Shown: positions 15,645 through 25,768 of the stretch, one piece after another | Position numbering within the stretch: position 1 is the first letter of the stretch | Layout: each line of letters begins with the position of its first letter | Source of the DNA: Betaproteobacteria bacterium HGW-Betaproteobacteria-9 | GTDB lineage: Bacteria > Pseudomonadota > Gammaproteobacteria > Burkholderiales > Burkholderiaceae_C | Direction: 5' to 3' | Assembly: GCA_002842215.1 (NCBI GenBank) | Contig: PHCC01000035.1 | Span: 1 to 53,295, forward strand | DNA length: 53,295 nt | Notes under the pieces: generated by a model | Databases searched by the model: none | Told to the model about the DNA's origin: nothing | The model's input: only the letters and a program-made list of their open reading frames with translations | Position numbers and translations under genes: made by a program

Positions 15645-17525
15645 ATGAATCGATATCCGCTCTGGAAGTACCTGATCATCGCGGTGGCGCTGGTGATCGG
15701 GGCTTTGTATGCCCTGCCCAACCTGTTTGGTGAGTCGCCTGCGGTGCAGGTGTCGGCCGCACGGACGGCGGTGAAGGTGGATCTGTCAACTGTCACGCGG
15801 GTGGAGCAGGCGCTGAGCGCGCAGGGCATCGCAGCTTCGACGGTGCAGTTCGAGGGCACTTCGGTGCGGGCACGGTTTGAAGACACCGATACCCAGCTGA
15901 AGGCGCGTGACGCCATCGAGCGCGCGCTCAACCCGGATCCGGCCGACCCGGGCCATGTGGTGGCGCTGAGCCTGTTGCCGCGCACGCCGTCGTGGCTCGC
16001 CGCGCTGGGCGCGTCGCCCATGTACCTGGGCCTGGACCTGCGGGGCGGCGTGCACTTCATGCTGCAGGTGGACATGCCGGCGGCGCTGCAGCGCCGTGCG
16101 GACGTGCTCGCGGGCGACCTGCGCACCGCGCTGCGCGAGAAGAACGTGCGCCACGGCGGCGTGAACCGCAACGGCGTCAACATCGAGGTACGCGCGCGCG
16201 ATGCCGCCACCCTGGAAGCGGCGCGCGCCGTGATCCAGGACCAGTTCCCGGATCTGGTATCCAGCGAATCCCCCGACGGCAGCGAGTTCAGGCTGGTGGC
16301 CACGATCAAGCCGGAAGCCGCGCGCTCGGTGCAGGACCAGGCGCTCAAGCAGAACATCACCACCTTGCACAACCGCATCAACGAGCTCGGTGTGGCCGAA
16401 CCGGTGATCCAGCAGCAGGGTGCTGACCGCATCGTGGTGCAGCTGCCCGGCGTGCAGGACACGGCCAAGGCCAAGGACATCCTGGGCCGCACCGCGACGC
16501 TGGAGATGCGCCTGGTGGACGAGAGCACCGAGGGGCGCGCCGCCGCCGATGGCACCGGGCCGGTGCCTTTCGGTGCGGACCGCTTTCCGACGCGGGACGG
16601 GCGCGCGGCGATCGTCAAGAAGCAGGTGCTGGCCACGGGCGAGAACCTGACCGATGCGCAGGCGGGCTTTGATTCGCAGCAGCAGGAACCGAGCGTGACG
16701 CTCTACATGGATGCCAAGGGCGGGCGCGTCATGCGCGACGTCAGCCGCGAGAACATCGGCAAAGGCATGGCGATCATCCTGTTCGAAAAGGGCAAGGGCG
16801 AGGCGATTTCCGTGGCGACGATCCGCGGTGAACTGGGCAACCGGTTCCAGATCTCGGGCAGCATGAACATCAACGAGGCCAACGACTTGGCGCTGCTGCT
16901 GCGCGCCGGTTCGCTGGCCGCGCCGATGGAGATCATTGAGGAGCGCACCATTGGCCCGAGCCTGGGAGCCGACAACATCGCCAAAGGCTTCAACAGCGTG
17001 ATCTGGGGCTTTGCCGTGATCGTGCTGTTCATGTGTGCTTATTACATGCTGTTCGGCGTGTTTTCCAGTCTGGCGCTGGGTTTCAACTTGGTGTTGCTGG
17101 TGGCTGTGCTGTCCATGCTGCAGGCCACGCTGACACTGCCGGGCATTGCCGCCATGGCGCTCGCCCTGGGCATGGCGATCGACTCCAACGTGCTGATCAA
17201 CGAGCGCGTGCGCGAGGAACTGCGCAACGGCGCGGCGCCGCAGTCGGCCATCAACGCCGGCTACGAACACGCTTGGGGCACCATCCTGGACTCCAACGTC
17301 ACGACCCTGATTGCGGGTGTGGCGCTGCTGGCCTTCGGTTCGGGTCCGGTGCGCGGCTTTGCCGTGGTGCACTGCATCGGCATCCTGACCAGCATGTTCT
17401 CGTCGGTGGTGTTTTCCCGCGGACTGGTCAACCTCTGGTACGGCCGTCAGAAAAAGCTCAAGACCGTGTCGATCGGCACCGTGTGGCGGGCCGGCGGCAA
17501 GGCACCCGCGATCAAGGCCGACTGA
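15645..17525 (+). CDS. secD: SecD, protein translocase subunit
   Basis: 626 residues. Transmembrane helix 1 (about residues 7-27) precedes a large periplasmic region that begins the P1 domain with YLGLDLRGGVHFMLQVD near 127. Helices 2-6 occupy about 450-605, with the conserved ALALGMAIDSNVLINERVRE in the fourth helix region. SecD and SecF use proton motive force to complete secretion of preproteins on the periplasmic side. The ATG has no clear Shine-Dalgarno, but the N-terminal MNRYPLWKY is the usual betaproteobacterial start. secF follows after 24 bases. Confidence 0.96.
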   Translation: MNRYPLWKYLIIAVALVIGALYALPNLFGESPAVQVSAARTAVKVDLSTVTRVEQALSAQGIAASTVQFEGTSVRARFEDTDTQLKARDAIERALNPDPADPGHVVALSLLPRTPSWLAALGASPMYLGLDLRGGVHFMLQVDMPAALQRRADVLAGDLRTALREKNVRHGGVNRNGVNIEVRARDAATLEAARAVIQDQFPDLVSSESPDGSEFRLVATIKPEAARSVQDQALKQNITTLHNRINELGVAEPVIQQQGADRIVVQLPGVQDTAKAKDILGRTATLEMRLVDESTEGRAAADGTGPVPFGADRFPTRDGRAAIVKKQVLATGENLTDAQAGFDSQQQEPSVTLYMDAKGGRVMRDVSRENIGKGMAIILFEKGKGEAISVATIRGELGNRFQISGSMNINEANDLALLLRAGSLAAPMEIIEERTIGPSLGADNIAKGFNSVIWGFAVIVLFMCAYYMLFGVFSSLALGFNLVLLVAVLSMLQATLTLPGIAAMALALGMAIDSNVLINERVREELRNGAAPQSAINAGYEHAWGTILDSNVTTLIAGVALLAFGSGPVRGFAVVHCIGILTSMFSSVVFSRGLVNLWYGRQKKLKTVSIGTVWRAGGKAPAIKAD

Positions 17526-17549
17526 GCGGCACACCTTCAAGGAACCAGC

Positions 17550-18506
17550 ATGGAGTTTTTCCGTATCCAGAAGGACATCCCGTTCATGAAGCACGCCATC
17601 GTGCTGAACGCGATTTCCGCCATCACCTTTGTCGCCGCGGTGGTGTTTCTCGTCATCCGCGGGCTCAACCTGTCGGTGGAATTCACCGGCGGCACGGTCA
17701 TGGAGGTGGCCTACGAACAGCCGGCCGACCTGGCCGCCGTGCGCCATGTGGTCGAGTCCCTGGGCTACGCCGATGTGCCGGTGCAGAACTTTGGCTCTTC
17801 GCGCGATGTGCTGCTGCGACTGCCGGTGCAGGCGGGCAAGAGTTCGGGGCAACAGAGCGAGGCCGCGTTGGCTGCGCTCAAGGCACAGAACCCCACGGTG
17901 GAGCTGCGCCGCTCCGAGTTTGTCGGTCCGCAGGTGGGTCAGGAACTGGTGGAGGACGGGCTCAAGGCGCTTGGCCTGGTGATCGTCGGCATCATGATTT
18001 ACTTGGCGGTGCGCTTCGAGTGGAAGTACGCCGTCTCGGCCATCATCGCCAACCTGCACGACGTGGTCATCATCCTGGGCTTCTTTGCGTTCTTCCAGTG
18101 GGAGTTTTCGCTGGCGGTGCTGGCGGCGGTGCTGGCGGTGCTGGGCTATTCGGTCAACGAATCTGTGGTGATTTTTGATCGTATCCGTGAGAGTTTCCGT
18201 CGCCACCGCAAAAAGACGACGCCGCAGATCATCGACAACGCGATCACGTCCACCATCAGCCGTACGATCATCACCCACGGTTCGACCCAGATCATGGTGC
18301 TGTCGATGCTGTTGTTTGGCGGTCCGACGCTGTATTACTTTGCGCTGGCCCTGACCATCGGCATCCTGTTTGGCATCTATTCTTCGGTGTTTGTGGCCGC
18401 GGCCATTGCCATGTGGCTGGGCATCAAGCGCGAGGACCTGATCAAGTCGGGCAACAAGCCGGCGGACGCCGATCCCAACGACCCCAACGGGGGGGCCGTG
18501 GTTTAA
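17550..18506 (+). CDS. secF: SecF, protein translocase subunit
   Basis: 318 residues with six predicted helices. The hallmark LSVEFTGGTVMEV (about residues 42-54) follows helix 1, and AVLGYSVNESVVIFDRIRE lies in the region of helices 4-5. The start has AAGGA upstream (CAAGGAACCAGC). It partners SecD and YajC. The C-terminal tail carries the acidic NKPADADPNDPNGG. It is the last gene of the yajC-secD-secF operon; 74 bases separate it from the DUF1631 gene. Confidence 0.96.
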   Translation: MEFFRIQKDIPFMKHAIVLNAISAITFVAAVVFLVIRGLNLSVEFTGGTVMEVAYEQPADLAAVRHVVESLGYADVPVQNFGSSRDVLLRLPVQAGKSSGQQSEAALAALKAQNPTVELRRSEFVGPQVGQELVEDGLKALGLVIVGIMIYLAVRFEWKYAVSAIIANLHDVVIILGFFAFFQWEFSLAVLAAVLAVLGYSVNESVVIFDRIRESFRRHRKKTTPQIIDNAITSTISRTIITHGSTQIMVLSMLLFGGPTLYYFALALTIGILFGIYSSVFVAAAIAMWLGIKREDLIKSGNKPADADPNDPNGGAVV

Positions 18507-18580
18507 GCGTCAAACACCCCGGACTCGGCCCGCCTGTTCGCCAAAAGTATTGAGTCCTTTCGTGTCATACTGAAACCATC

Positions 18581-20844
18581 GTGTCCTCTCCTGATCAGCA
18601 CGTCTCCTCTCTGGCCAAACAGGCGCGTGAACTCTTCGTGGTTCATGTGGGACGTGCGCTTCCCGACCTGGTCAAAACCTGTGAGACGCGACTGGCTTCC
18701 ATGCTCGATCAGGCCGGGCCGGCACGCGACATGCAGGAACGCCGCGATGCCTGGATGGCGTTCCAGAAAAGTCAGACCGCCTGGCTGAACCAGTCCCGCA
18801 AGGTGCTGCAGCGCACCCTGCTGCCGCGTTTCACGGCTTCGGGCGGCTCGGTGAACAGCGCGCCCGGGCGGCTGGAGCTGATGGCCGAAGGCGCCATGGA
18901 CGACCAGATCCTTGCTTCGCGGCTGGCGATGCGCGTGCTGGACCAGGCCTCCACCGAACTCAACGAACTGCGCTTGCGCATCCAGCACCTGGAAAAGCGC
19001 CAGGAGTTGCCGCGTGGCGACGTGCTGCTGCCCGACGTGGTGGCGCGCATCCTGGTGGACCAGTGGCTCGATGTGCTGATGACCCGCGAAGGCTGGTTGC
19101 TGGTGCAGGACGCCCTGGCGCCGATGCTCGCCAAGAGAATGCACGAGGCCTACAAGGCAGCCAACGAATTTCTGGTCTCCAGCGGTGTGATGAAAGAGAT
19201 CGACCTGCAGGCGCTGGTCAAGCGTGCGCCGGGCAGTCGCTCGGCTGCGCCGGCCGCTGTTGCGGAAGGCCGTGGTGGCGTCGAGGGCAAGCGGGGGGCC
19301 GCGCAGGTCGGCGATGAACGTGGCGGGTTTGCCAGGCAAAACGGTTCTGATTCCGGGGGGCAGGCTGGCATGGGTTCGCAGCCGGGCGGCATGACCTCCT
19401 CGGGCATGGGTGTGCACGACGAAACCCGCATGATGACCAGTGCTTCGCCCCTGTGCAGGCGATGCAGCGTATCGCCCCTGTGGTCAGCGTCGACGCCGGC
19501 TTGCCGCAGACGGGTAGCACTGGCTCGGGCGTGGTGTATGCGGACGCCTCACACATCGAGCGCGCGGCCACGGCCCTGCGCCAGCGCACCGTTGAACTCA
19601 AGCAGGCCGCCGAGACGCCCACAGAGAAGGCCACCATCGAGGTGGTGGCGCTGATGTTCCAGAGCATCCTGGCCGAGGAGCGCATCCCGGCCACCGTGCG
19701 GGTCTGGTTTGCCCGGTTGCAGATCCCGGTGCTGCGGGTGGCGCTGGCCGAGCCCGAGTTTTTCAGTGCCCTGCAGCACCCGGCGCGTCGCCTGATCGAC
19801 CGCATGGGTTCCTGTGTCATGGGCTTCGAATCCAATGTCACCTCGACCGCGCTGGAGATGGAAATCAAACGCGTGGTGCAGGTGATCGAACAGTACCCGG
19901 AAACCGGACGCCGGGTGTTCCAGCTGGTGTTCGACGAGTTCCAGAAGTTTCTCTCGACCTACCTCAGCGGGCAGGGCAACGCAAGCCGGTTTGTCACGGT
20001 GGCCCAGCAGGTGGAACAGAAAGAAACGCTGTCCGTGCAATACACCATCGAGCTGCGCAAGCTGCTCGACGATGTGCCGGTGCGCGACGAAGTGCGCGAA
20101 TTCCTGTTCAAGGTCTGGGTCGAGGTGCTGGCGGTGGCCAGTGTCAAGTTTGGTCTCAAGCACGAAGAAACCGCGTCGCTCAAGCGGGTGGCGTCCGATC
20201 TGTTGTGGGCGGCGAGTGCGAAACCCAACCGCAATGACCGCGCCCGGGTGATCCAGCAGTTGCCCAACATCCTGCAGCGCTTGCGTCAGGGCATGGGTTT
20301 GCTGGGCTACCCGGCCGGCCTCCAGGACCAGCACATCAAGTCGGTGAGTGACACCTTGGCCGATGCGTTCATGTCGCGCACGGAACCGATCCCGCAGGAG
20401 CGACTGGACAAACTGTCCGATCGCCTGGCCCATCTTGAAGACTACCTGCCCGAAAACGGAGTGGGCGACCTGGACCTGGACAACGAGAGCATCGAGATGA
20501 TCACCGGTGTGGACGCCAGCAACATCGAGGTGATCAAGCAAGGTGGCAGCCAGCCGAACGAGGCGATGCGGGCCTGGGCCGTCGAGCTGCAGATCGGCTC
20601 GTGGTTTGGTCTGGACCACAACGGCAAGCTCAACAGTGTTCAACTCGCCTGGCGCAGCGACCGTGGCCAGCTCTACCTGTTTGCCACCAACAGCGGTCGC
20701 TGCTTCCTGGTGCAGTCCAATCGCGTGGCGGCCTATCTGCAGGCGGGCCTGCTGGTGCCGAGCGAAGACGAGGCGCTGACTGTGCGCGCCACGCGCGATG
20801 CGCTGGCCAAGCTGGACGCGAACCCCGAGAGACTGCTCGGTTGA
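18581..20844 (+). pseudogene. DUF1631-family protein, split by a one-base frameshift
   Basis: The two frames together give about 750 residues, the usual DUF1631 length. The first (18581, GTG start) runs correctly to about TSASPL near 19459, then reads nonsense to 19654. The second is in frame from about 19461 (VQAMQRIAPVVSV) to 20844. The junction reads CCCCTGTGCAGGCG; one additional G (CTGGTGCAG) would restore a smooth SASPLVQAMQR, so a single-base deletion is the simplest explanation. Both halves are well conserved in style, with no further breaks, so the lesion is recent or a sequencing error. The function of DUF1631 is not established. The second half shows Asp/Glu-rich helices and a C-terminal PilZ-like beta segment (SWFGLDHNGKLNSVQLAW). 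Confidence 0.8.
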
Positions 20845-20868
20845 TCCCCCTGCGCCGCACCTGCGGTG

Positions 20869-20940
20869 CGTCACCCCCCGGGGGGGCAACGCTGGCGGCC
20901 CGGCAAAGCCGGTTCCGCGGCGTTCTGGCTTGAGGACACC
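20869..20940 (+). repeat. GC-rich dispersed intergenic repeat, copy 2
   Basis: CGTCACCCCCCGGGGGGGC, then GCGGCCCGGCAAAGCCGG and TTCCGCGGCGTTCTGG, the same block order as copy 1. It lies between the convergent DUF1631 and dprA genes and may serve as a bidirectional terminator. Confidence 0.75.
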
Positions 20941-20975
20941 TCGCTCCGGAGGCCGCTGGGTTGCTCCGGCAGGCT

Positions 20976-22070
20976 TCAGCTCTGGCCTGTTCGCTGAAGC
21001 AGGCCACCGGGAAGCCGCCCAACCCAACCGTCCAGTTCCAGTTCCAGCAAGCGCGCCTGCAGGGTCGCGGTGTCGAGGCCGGTGCGGGCCTGCAGGGCGT
21101 CGAGGCTGACCGGGTCGTGACCCAGCGCGTCGAGCAGGTCGTCTTCGGGGGGCACCGTGGTTGATCCATCTTCCAGAGTCGCCGGAGCACCCAATTGAAG
21201 GTCTTCCAGGATGTCCTGCGCCGACTCGACCAGCTTGGCGCCCTGGCGGATGAGCGAGTGGCAGCCCCTGGCCTGTGGGGCGTGGATCGAACCGGGGATG
21301 GCAAACACCTCGCGGCCCTGTTCGGCGGCCATGCGGGCGGTGATGAGCGAGCCCGATTGCAGTGCCGCCTCCACCACAAGGGTGCCTTGCGACAGGCCGG
21401 CAATGATGCGGTTACGTTGCGGGAAGTTGGCCGGCAGCGGGGACGTGCCCAGCGGAAATTCGCTGACCAGGGCGCCGCGCTCGGCGATGCGGTGGGCGAG
21501 GTTCAGGTGCCGTTTGGGGTAGACGCGGTCCAGACCGGTGCCCACCACGGCGATGGTCCTGGCGCCGGCGGCCAGTGCACCTTCATGCGCCGCGCCGTCG
21601 ACCCCGAGCGCAAGACCGGACACGATGCACAGGCCGGCCTGGCCCAGGGCTTGGGCAAACTGGTGGGCGTTGGCCGCGCCCTGGTGGGTGGGGTTGCGGC
21701 TGCCGACGATGGCGAGCTTGTTCGGGTGGCTCAGGGCTTCCAGATCGCCCAGCACATACAGCAGAACCGGTGGATCGGCGATCTGCAGGAGCGCAGACGG
21801 GAAGCGCGCGTCGCCCAGCGTCAGCAGGTGGTGACGGTCTGACTCGACCAGCCAGGTTTGCAGGCGCTCCAGCGCAGGTTCCAGTTCATCGGGAATCTCT
21901 TGCAGGGCTTCGGCGATGCGGGCGCCGACGACGGTCTGCTGCGCCGCCAGGCCTTGTGCAAAAACAGTCTGTGGCAGTCCAAACGCGGCCAACAGCTTGC
22001 GCGCCGTCTCGTTCCCGACACCAGGGGTCAGCAGCAGCCTCAGCCAGGCGGCCAGCTCTTCTCTGGCCAT
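20976..22070 (-). CDS. dprA: DprA (Smf), DNA-processing protein that loads RecA in transformation
   Basis: 364 residues. An N-terminal SAM-like helical domain (about 1-70) is followed by the Rossmann-like DprA core with LAIVGSRNPTHQGAANA near 118, GLALGVDGAAHEGAL near 150 and EFPLGTSPLPANFPQRNRII near 195-215. A C-terminal winged helix (about 300-360) includes LDALGHDPVSLDALQARTGL. DprA binds incoming single-stranded DNA and recruits RecA. It starts 6 bases after the LysM gene stop on the same strand, so the two are probably co-transcribed. All core motifs look intact. Confidence 0.95.
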   Translation of the reverse strand: MAREELAAWLRLLLTPGVGNETARKLLAAFGLPQTVFAQGLAAQQTVVGARIAEALQEIPDELEPALERLQTWLVESDRHHLLTLGDARFPSALLQIADPPVLLYVLGDLEALSHPNKLAIVGSRNPTHQGAANAHQFAQALGQAGLCIVSGLALGVDGAAHEGALAAGARTIAVVGTGLDRVYPKRHLNLAHRIAERGALVSEFPLGTSPLPANFPQRNRIIAGLSQGTLVVEAALQSGSLITARMAAEQGREVFAIPGSIHAPQARGCHSLIRQGAKLVESAQDILEDLQLGAPATLEDGSTTVPPEDDLLDALGHDPVSLDALQARTGLDTATLQARLLELELDGWVGRLPGGLLQRTGQS

Positions 22071-22076
22071 GGGGCG

Positions 22077-23432
22077 TCAGGGGTTGACGAAGCGGTCGCC
22101 CACTTTGACGCCATCGTTGATCTCCAGGACCAGCGCGTAGGACACTTTGTCGAAGGTGCGGAAGACCATCATCAGGCCGTTGCGCTCACCCGGCAGGCGC
22201 ATCGTCGGGCGGCTCTCGTCGGTCTTGTCAACGATCTGGTTGGTGTCGCGCAGCAAGGCCAGCACATGGCCGTTTTCCATGCCGTGCTCCCGACCGCGGT
22301 TGATGGCCACGACCTGGTTCTGCGCCGCAAACGTCACCGCGTTGCCGTAGACCGAGACAATCTGCCCTTTCTGGACGCTGCCGGGTGCGCGAGGGACGTA
22401 GTTGCTGAATTCGCGCGGCGGCTCGGGCAGCAGGCGGTCGCCCACGCGCATTTCTTCTTTGGCCTGCACGATGTCGATGGTGGCGGGCACCAGTTCCGAC
22501 GCCGGGGCGGAAGTTGCGGCGGAGGTGTTGGCCATCTGCACACGCTCGACGTTGGCCGGGTTGTCAAAGGCAGGTTTGTAGACATCGGCCTTGACGGGCT
22601 GCGGTGCGGCGCCGGGCGCTGGCGGAACCTCGACGTTGATGCGGCTCTCTGCCCGGCTGAGGTAGGCCTTGCCCACGTATTGCGCTTCATAGGCAATGAC
22701 TTCGCCGGTAGAGGGGTCCTTGAGCGGCACTGCGTTGCGGAAGACGCGGAAATTGCGGGGCTTGCCGGCGGCCAGGCTCAGCGCGTCCGTGGAGGCACCA
22801 GCGCCGTCGCCGTAACTGCCACGCGCGTAGGCCCGGTCGCCGAGGCTCAGCAGCACGCGGTTTTCAGGGGTGGCGACGATGCGCGGTGCGCGCGCGAAGG
22901 TGGCTTCATCCACGATCAGCGGCTCGGCCAGGAAGGCTTCGATCTGCTGCATGGACACCGGCGGAATGGCCGAGTCGGACAGGCTCTCGGAGCGGATGCG
23001 GGGCGAGACACGCACGGTGGCGGTTTCGCCGCTACCCGGACGGCGGGTGCTCAGGCGGGCACGGCCACCGGTCTTGTCGAGGTAGAGCACCTGCCCGGGG
23101 TAGATGCGGTGCGGGTTCTTGATGTCATCGAGGTTCATGCCCCAGAGCTCGGGCCAGCGCCACGGGCTTTTCAGGAAGATGCCGGAGATGCGCCACAGCG
23201 TGTCTCCGCGTACGACGGTGTGGCTGTCGGGGGCATTGGGGGCCAGTTCGGACAGCGGCACACCCGTCTCGGCGACCTGGTTGGCCGTCGCCCGCTGCCC
23301 GGCGGTGATGGGAAAGTTCTGCGCCCAGGTACTGCTGCTGACCAGCGCGGCGAAAAGGACAGCGGCCCCGGCCAGCGGATGCAGGCGATGCGGCGAACGG
23401 TGTTGGACGGTCGGACAGGTGTTCAATGGCAT
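22077..23432 (-). CDS. LysM-domain peptidoglycan-binding protein
   Basis: 451 residues from the ATG at 23432. The signal peptide ends near SSSTWAQN. A single LysM domain lies at about residues 68-118 (HTVVRGDTLWRISGIFL, then NPHRIYPGQVLYL). The remaining 330 residues are a beta-rich region without a recognised name, including NGHVLALLRDTNQIVDK near the end. LysM proteins of this size immediately upstream of dprA are common in betaproteobacteria. A role at the cell wall is likely; a specific activity is not evident. Confidence 0.9.
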   Translation of the reverse strand: MPLNTCPTVQHRSPHRLHPLAGAAVLFAALVSSSTWAQNFPITAGQRATANQVAETGVPLSELAPNAPDSHTVVRGDTLWRISGIFLKSPWRWPELWGMNLDDIKNPHRIYPGQVLYLDKTGGRARLSTRRPGSGETATVRVSPRIRSESLSDSAIPPVSMQQIEAFLAEPLIVDEATFARAPRIVATPENRVLLSLGDRAYARGSYGDGAGASTDALSLAAGKPRNFRVFRNAVPLKDPSTGEVIAYEAQYVGKAYLSRAESRINVEVPPAPGAAPQPVKADVYKPAFDNPANVERVQMANTSAATSAPASELVPATIDIVQAKEEMRVGDRLLPEPPREFSNYVPRAPGSVQKGQIVSVYGNAVTFAAQNQVVAINRGREHGMENGHVLALLRDTNQIVDKTDESRPTMRLPGERNGLMMVFRTFDKVSYALVLEINDGVKVGDRFVNP

Positions 23433-23697
23433 GTGTGGGCCCCTGGGGCAGACGCCATCGCCTCGGAGGTCCGCAGGGGCCGGGACCGGGGTGAGACGGC
23501 GCTTTTTATCTTGACAAGTCGCATTTGATTTTGCGCCCAAGCCCTTGATTAGGCAATGTTTATGGCATTTGGGCCGTGCGGGCTCGGCCAAAAGTGGCGA
23601 AAATAACGACAAACTCGCGACCTTGTCACTGCAACGCCCAGCCCCACGTGGTGGCGGTGATCCGGAACGTCCGTCCCATTTTTGACTCCACCGAGAC

Positions 23698-24219
23698 ATG
23701 AATCCGCCAGAGCTGCTCAACATCCTGCGTTACCCCGACCCGCGCCTGAACACCGTTGCCCGGCCGGTGGTGGCGGTGGACGCGCGCATCCACCAGCTGA
23801 TCGCGCGCATGTTCGCCACCATGTACGACGCCAGCGGCATCGGCCTGGCCGCCACGCAGGTGGATGTGCACGAGCGGCTGATCGTGATCGATGTGAGCGA
23901 AACCCGCGATCAGCCGCTGGTGCTGGTCAATCCCGTGATCGAGTGGTCCAGCCCCGAAACCCGCAAGGGTGAAGAAGGCTGCCTGTCCGTGCCCGGCATA
24001 TACGACGGCGTGGAGCGCTCGATTGCCGTGCGCGTGCGCGCCCTCGACGGCAACGGGGTGGAGCGCACGCTGGAGGCCGAGGACATGCTCGCGGTCTGCA
24101 TCCAGCACGAGATGGACCACCTGATGGGCAAGGTGTTTGTGGAATACCTCTCGCCACTCAAGCGCAACCGCATCAAGAGCAAGCTGGTCAAGGCGCAACG
24201 CGAAACGGAGCGGGCATGA
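23698..24219 (+). CDS. def: Peptide deformylase
   Basis: 173 residues. It removes the formyl group from the N-terminal methionine of new proteins. The three catalytic motifs are complete: GIGLAATQV (about residues 48-56), EGCLSVPG (about 93-100, Cys metal ligand) and QHEMDHLMG (about 136-144, His metal ligands and catalytic Glu). The stop overlaps the ATG of the lipoprotein gene (ATGA), and fmt, the enzyme that adds the formyl group, follows, a classical pairing. The 265 bases between it and the divergent LysM gene show no feature I can name. Confidence 0.96.
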   Translation: MNPPELLNILRYPDPRLNTVARPVVAVDARIHQLIARMFATMYDASGIGLAATQVDVHERLIVIDVSETRDQPLVLVNPVIEWSSPETRKGEEGCLSVPGIYDGVERSIAVRVRALDGNGVERTLEAEDMLAVCIQHEMDHLMGKVFVEYLSPLKRNRIKSKLVKAQRETERA

Positions 24220-24716
24220 ACCTCGCATCGGGCATGCGTTGCCGACGGCTGGCGCTGGCCTCCGGGCTGGCGTTGCTGGCCGGTTGCGCGGGCATGCCCG
24301 AACGCGTGCCTCAGGGCAGCACCCGGGCGCAGATCGAAGAGCGGCTCGGCCGGCCGACGGCGGAACACCGCTTGCCCGATGGCACGCGCCTGCAGTACTC
24401 CCGCCAGCCGGCCGGCGCGCAGGTCTACAACCTCGACCTGGGGCCGGACGGGCGTTTGCGCAGGCAGGAGCAGGTCATGGACGTGGCCTGGCTGGAGCGC
24501 ATCGAGGTCGGACGCTGGACGCGTGACGATGTCTTGCTGCACCTGGGGCGTCCTGCGTGGGTGGAACGGGTGGCGCGGTTTGATGGCGACATCTGGACCT
24601 ACCGCGTGATCGAACACGTCTGGCAGCGCCGGGTACACATCCATCTGAGCCCGGCAGGCGTGGTGCAGAAAGTGATGTATTCCGACGAACCGATGCCCGA
24701 CGACCGGACGCCCTGA
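24216..24716 (+). CDS. BamE/SmpA-like outer-membrane lipoprotein
   Basis: 166 residues with a lipoprotein signal peptide and lipobox LLAGC (Cys about 25). Two repeats of a BamE-like pattern are visible: STRAQIEERLGRPTAE (about 36-51) and WTRDDVLLHLGRPAWVE (about 105-121). The first is followed by strands. The pattern suggests a tandem of small beta-beta-alpha modules as in SmpA/BamE proteins, though it need not be the BAM subunit itself. It lies between def and fmt and overlaps def by four bases. Confidence 0.75.
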   Translation: MNLASGMRCRRLALASGLALLAGCAGMPERVPQGSTRAQIEERLGRPTAEHRLPDGTRLQYSRQPAGAQVYNLDLGPDGRLRRQEQVMDVAWLERIEVGRWTRDDVLLHLGRPAWVERVARFDGDIWTYRVIEHVWQRRVHIHLSPAGVVQKVMYSDEPMPDDRTP

Positions 24717-24769
24717 GTGTGGGTCCACGGTGCTCGATCGCATCGTCCGGCCCCTTATTTCTTCATCGC

Positions 24770-25768
24770 ATGAAAATCATTTTTGCCGGTACGCCGGAGT
24801 TCGCCCGCGTGGCGCTGGAACGGCTGCTCGCGGCCGGGTTTGAGGTTCCATTGGTGCTGAGTCAGCCGGACCGTCCGGCGGGGCGCGGCATGAAGCTGCA
24901 GGCCTCTCCGGTCAAGCAGTGCGCGCTGGCGCACGGCCTGGCGGTCGCACAGCCGCGCAGCTTGCGCCTGGATGGCAAGTTCTCCGAAGACGCCGCCGCG
25001 GCGCGCGCCGCGATCCGCGCCGCGAACGCCGACGCGATGGTCGTCGCCGCGTACGGACTGATCCTGCCGCAATGGGTGCTGGACGCGCCGCGACTGGGAT
25101 GTTTCAACATCCACGCTTCGCTGCTGCCGCGCTGGCGCGGCGCGGCGCCGATCCACCGCGCCATCGAGGCCGGTGACCAGCACACCGGCGTGACCATCAT
25201 GCAGATGGACGCTGGGCTCGACACCGGCGACATGCTGCTGGTCGAGCGCTTGCCCATCGCGGCCGAGGACAGCACCGGCAGCCTGCACGACCGCCTGGCC
25301 GAGCTGGGCGGGCGCCTGATGGTGGAGGCGCTGGAGATGGCGGCCTGCGGCGACCTGCGTCCGGTACCTCAGCCGGCCGACGGCGTGACCTACGCGCACA
25401 AGATCGAGAAGGCCGAGGCGGCCATCGATTGGGCCTTGCCCGCGGACGTGATCGCGCGCCGCGTGCGCGCCTTCAACCCCTTTCCCGGCGCGAGCACGGC
25501 GCTCGCGGGTGAGGCGATCAAGGTCTGGGCGGCGCACGTCGAAACCGACACCGGTGCAGATGCGGGTGCGGCTGTGCCGGGGCAGGTGCTGGCCGTCGGG
25601 CCCCAGGGTATCCGGGTCATGACGGGCGATGGTGTGCTGGTGCTCGACGAGCTGCAGCGCGCGGGCGGCAAGCGCCTGCCCGCGGCGGACTTTCTGCGCG
25701 GTTTTGCGCTCACGCCCGGGCAGGTGCTGGATGCCCCGACCCCCGCAAACGTCGCGGTCGGGGCCTGA
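24770..25768 (+). CDS. fmt: Methionyl-tRNA formyltransferase
   Basis: 332 residues. It transfers a formyl group from 10-formyltetrahydrofolate to initiator Met-tRNA. The N-terminal catalytic domain begins MKIIFAGTPEFA and carries the folate-binding hallmark NIHASLLPRWRGAAPIHRAI (about residues 112-131). The C-terminal OB-like domain starts near 210. Its TGA shares a base with the azlC ATG (TGATG), so translation is likely coupled to the transporter genes. Confidence 0.96.
   Translation: MKIIFAGTPEFARVALERLLAAGFEVPLVLSQPDRPAGRGMKLQASPVKQCALAHGLAVAQPRSLRLDGKFSEDAAAARAAIRAANADAMVVAAYGLILPQWVLDAPRLGCFNIHASLLPRWRGAAPIHRAIEAGDQHTGVTIMQMDAGLDTGDMLLVERLPIAAEDSTGSLHDRLAELGGRLMVEALEMAACGDLRPVPQPADGVTYAHKIEKAEAAIDWALPADVIARRVRAFNPFPGASTALAGEAIKVWAAHVETDTGADAGAAVPGQVLAVGPQGIRVMTGDGVLVLDELQRAGGKRLPAADFLRGFALTPGQVLDAPTPANVAVGA

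Noticed and set aside
15786..18278. 830-residue antisense frame across secD and secF
   Set aside because: Composition (His/Arg/Gln-rich) and exact overlap with two well-recognised genes show it is a shadow.
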